A DNA stretch of 5,028 bases from Paracoccaceae bacterium (GTDB lineage: Bacteria; Pseudomonadota; Alphaproteobacteria; Rhodobacterales; Rhodobacteraceae). The notes below the pieces were generated by a model. That model was not told where the DNA came from. It made no database searches and worked only from the letters and a program-made list of their open reading frames with translations. This document shows, piece after piece, positions 4,532 to 5,028 of the stretch. A program made the translations under genes and the position numbers. Where the stretch lies: contig JALSGY010000080.1 in NCBI GenBank assembly GCA_026982515.1, positions 1 to 5,028 on the forward strand, given 5' to 3'. The stretch's first letter is position 1. Each line of letters starts with the position of its first letter.

Positions 4532-5028
4532 TCAGAGCCCGTGGTAGTCCCGATACCAGGCGACGAAGCGGGCCACGCCCTCCTCGACGGGGGTGTCGGG
4601 GCAGTATCCGGTCAGCCGTTGCAGCAGCAAGGTATCGGCCCAGGTGGCGGGCACGTCCCCGGGCTGCATCTCCAAGAAGATCTTTTCGGCCTCGCGCCCC
4701 AGCGCCTTTTCCACGGCGGCCACGAAATCCATCAGCTCCACCGGGCGGGCATTGCCGATATTGACGATGCGAAAGGGCGCCACCGGAGAGAGGCTGTCGC
4801 CGGGAATGATGGCCCGTTCCGCCCCGGGGCGGGGGGGCGGCACCTCGGCCAGCCGCACCAGGGCCTCCACCAGATCGTCCACATAGGTAAAATCGCGCCG
4901 CATCCGGCCGTGATTGTAGATCTCGATCGGCTCGCCCTCGAGGATCGCCCGGACGAAGCGGAACAGCGCCATGTCGGGCCGCCCCCAGGGCCCGTAGACG
5001 GTAAAGAACCGGAACATCGTCACCGGCA
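4532..5028 (-). CDS. NAD-dependent sugar-nucleotide epimerase, UDP-glucuronate 4-epimerase type, C-terminal part
   Basis: About 165 codons of the C-terminal half are present; the frame is still open at 5028, so the N-terminal Rossmann domain with the NAD loop and the Y-x3-K catalytic pair lies beyond the window. The GTG and ATG codons near 5020 are internal (the visible start reads PVTMFRFF). RFFTVYGPWGRPDMALFRF is the hallmark of extended SDR enzymes acting on UDP-glucuronate, and RRDFTYVDDLVEAL, then SPVAPFRIVNIGN, MQPGDVPATWADT and a closing VARFVAWYRDY complete the family pattern. The enzyme interconverts UDP-glucuronate and UDP-galacturonate in the cytoplasm for capsule, LPS or exopolysaccharide. 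A Pro/Arg-rich insertion (EVPPPRPGAE) sits before the SPVAPF segment, which is usual for this loop. The gene is convergent with the ScsC-like gene and belongs to a separate unit, probably a surface-polysaccharide locus to the right. Another UDP-sugar 4-epimerase is possible. Confidence 0.88.
   Translation of the reverse strand, partial: PVTMFRFFTVYGPWGRPDMALFRFVRAILEGEPIEIYNHGRMRRDFTYVDDLVEALVRLAEVPPPRPGAERAIIPGDSLSPVAPFRIVNIGNARPVELMDFVAAVEKALGREAEKIFLEMQPGDVPATWADTLLLQRLTGYCPDTPVEEGVARFVAWYRDYHGL

Noticed and set aside
4829..4838. G-run in the epimerase gene as a phase-variation tract
   Set aside because: Seven G in a proline-coding loop of a GC-rich gene is unremarkable and the frame is intact.

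Overview
The window is GC-rich (roughly two thirds G+C by eye) and reads as a chromosomal segment of an alphaproteobacterium, most likely Rhodobacterales-like. This rests on the GC-rich codon use, the S41 protease-rppH neighbourhood and the style of the periplasmic proteins; it is an inference from protein character, not a database result. There are no tRNA or rRNA genes, IS elements, CRISPR arrays, origins or attachment sites that I can support. Seven or eight genes fill almost the whole window, and no gene-free stretch exceeds about 220 bases.

Layout, left to right. (1) 1-257 (+): C-terminal tail of a carboxy-terminal processing protease (S41, CtpA type), closed by a clear intrinsic terminator at 264-297. 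(2) 301-783 (+): rppH, the Nudix RNA pyrophosphohydrolase, whose ATG lies 3 nt after the terminator T-run. (3) 784-984: about 200 bases of non-coding DNA with competing GC-rich hairpins. (4) 985-1836 (+): a class I SAM-dependent methyltransferase of unknown substrate. (5) 1933-2256 (+): a small exported membrane protein ending in a SHOCT domain. (6) 2408-3010 (+): a Tat-exported YkuD-type L,D-transpeptidase. (7) 3011-3229/3241: about 220 bases of non-coding DNA with a weak terminator candidate and no convincing promoter. (8) 3242-3733 (+; alternative start 3230): a membrane-anchored mono-haem cytochrome c. (9) 3749-4495 (+): a ScsC-like DsbA-family thiol-disulfide protein, 15 nt behind the cytochrome gene and probably cotranscribed with it. 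(10) 4497-4531: a palindromic hairpin filling the gap between convergent genes. (11) 4532-5028 (-): C-terminal part of a UDP-glucuronate 4-epimerase-type sugar nucleotide epimerase, cut by the window edge.

How they fit together. The left part is housekeeping: envelope proteolysis and mRNA 5'-end decay. The middle block (1933-4495) is four consecutive same-strand genes whose products are all predicted to be exported or membrane-bound: SHOCT protein, L,D-transpeptidase, cytochrome c and ScsC-like protein. ScsC is known from suppressor-of-copper-sensitivity systems, and small SHOCT membrane proteins and this cytochrome type often sit near copper genes. I therefore suggest a periplasmic metal/redox-stress module, although no copper pump, multicopper oxidase or ScsB partner lies inside the window. 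The right end starts a surface-polysaccharide gene on the opposite strand. I see nothing that demands a wholly new system. The most interesting points are the periplasmic cluster, the terminator abutting rppH, and the variant active-site context of the L,D-transpeptidase.
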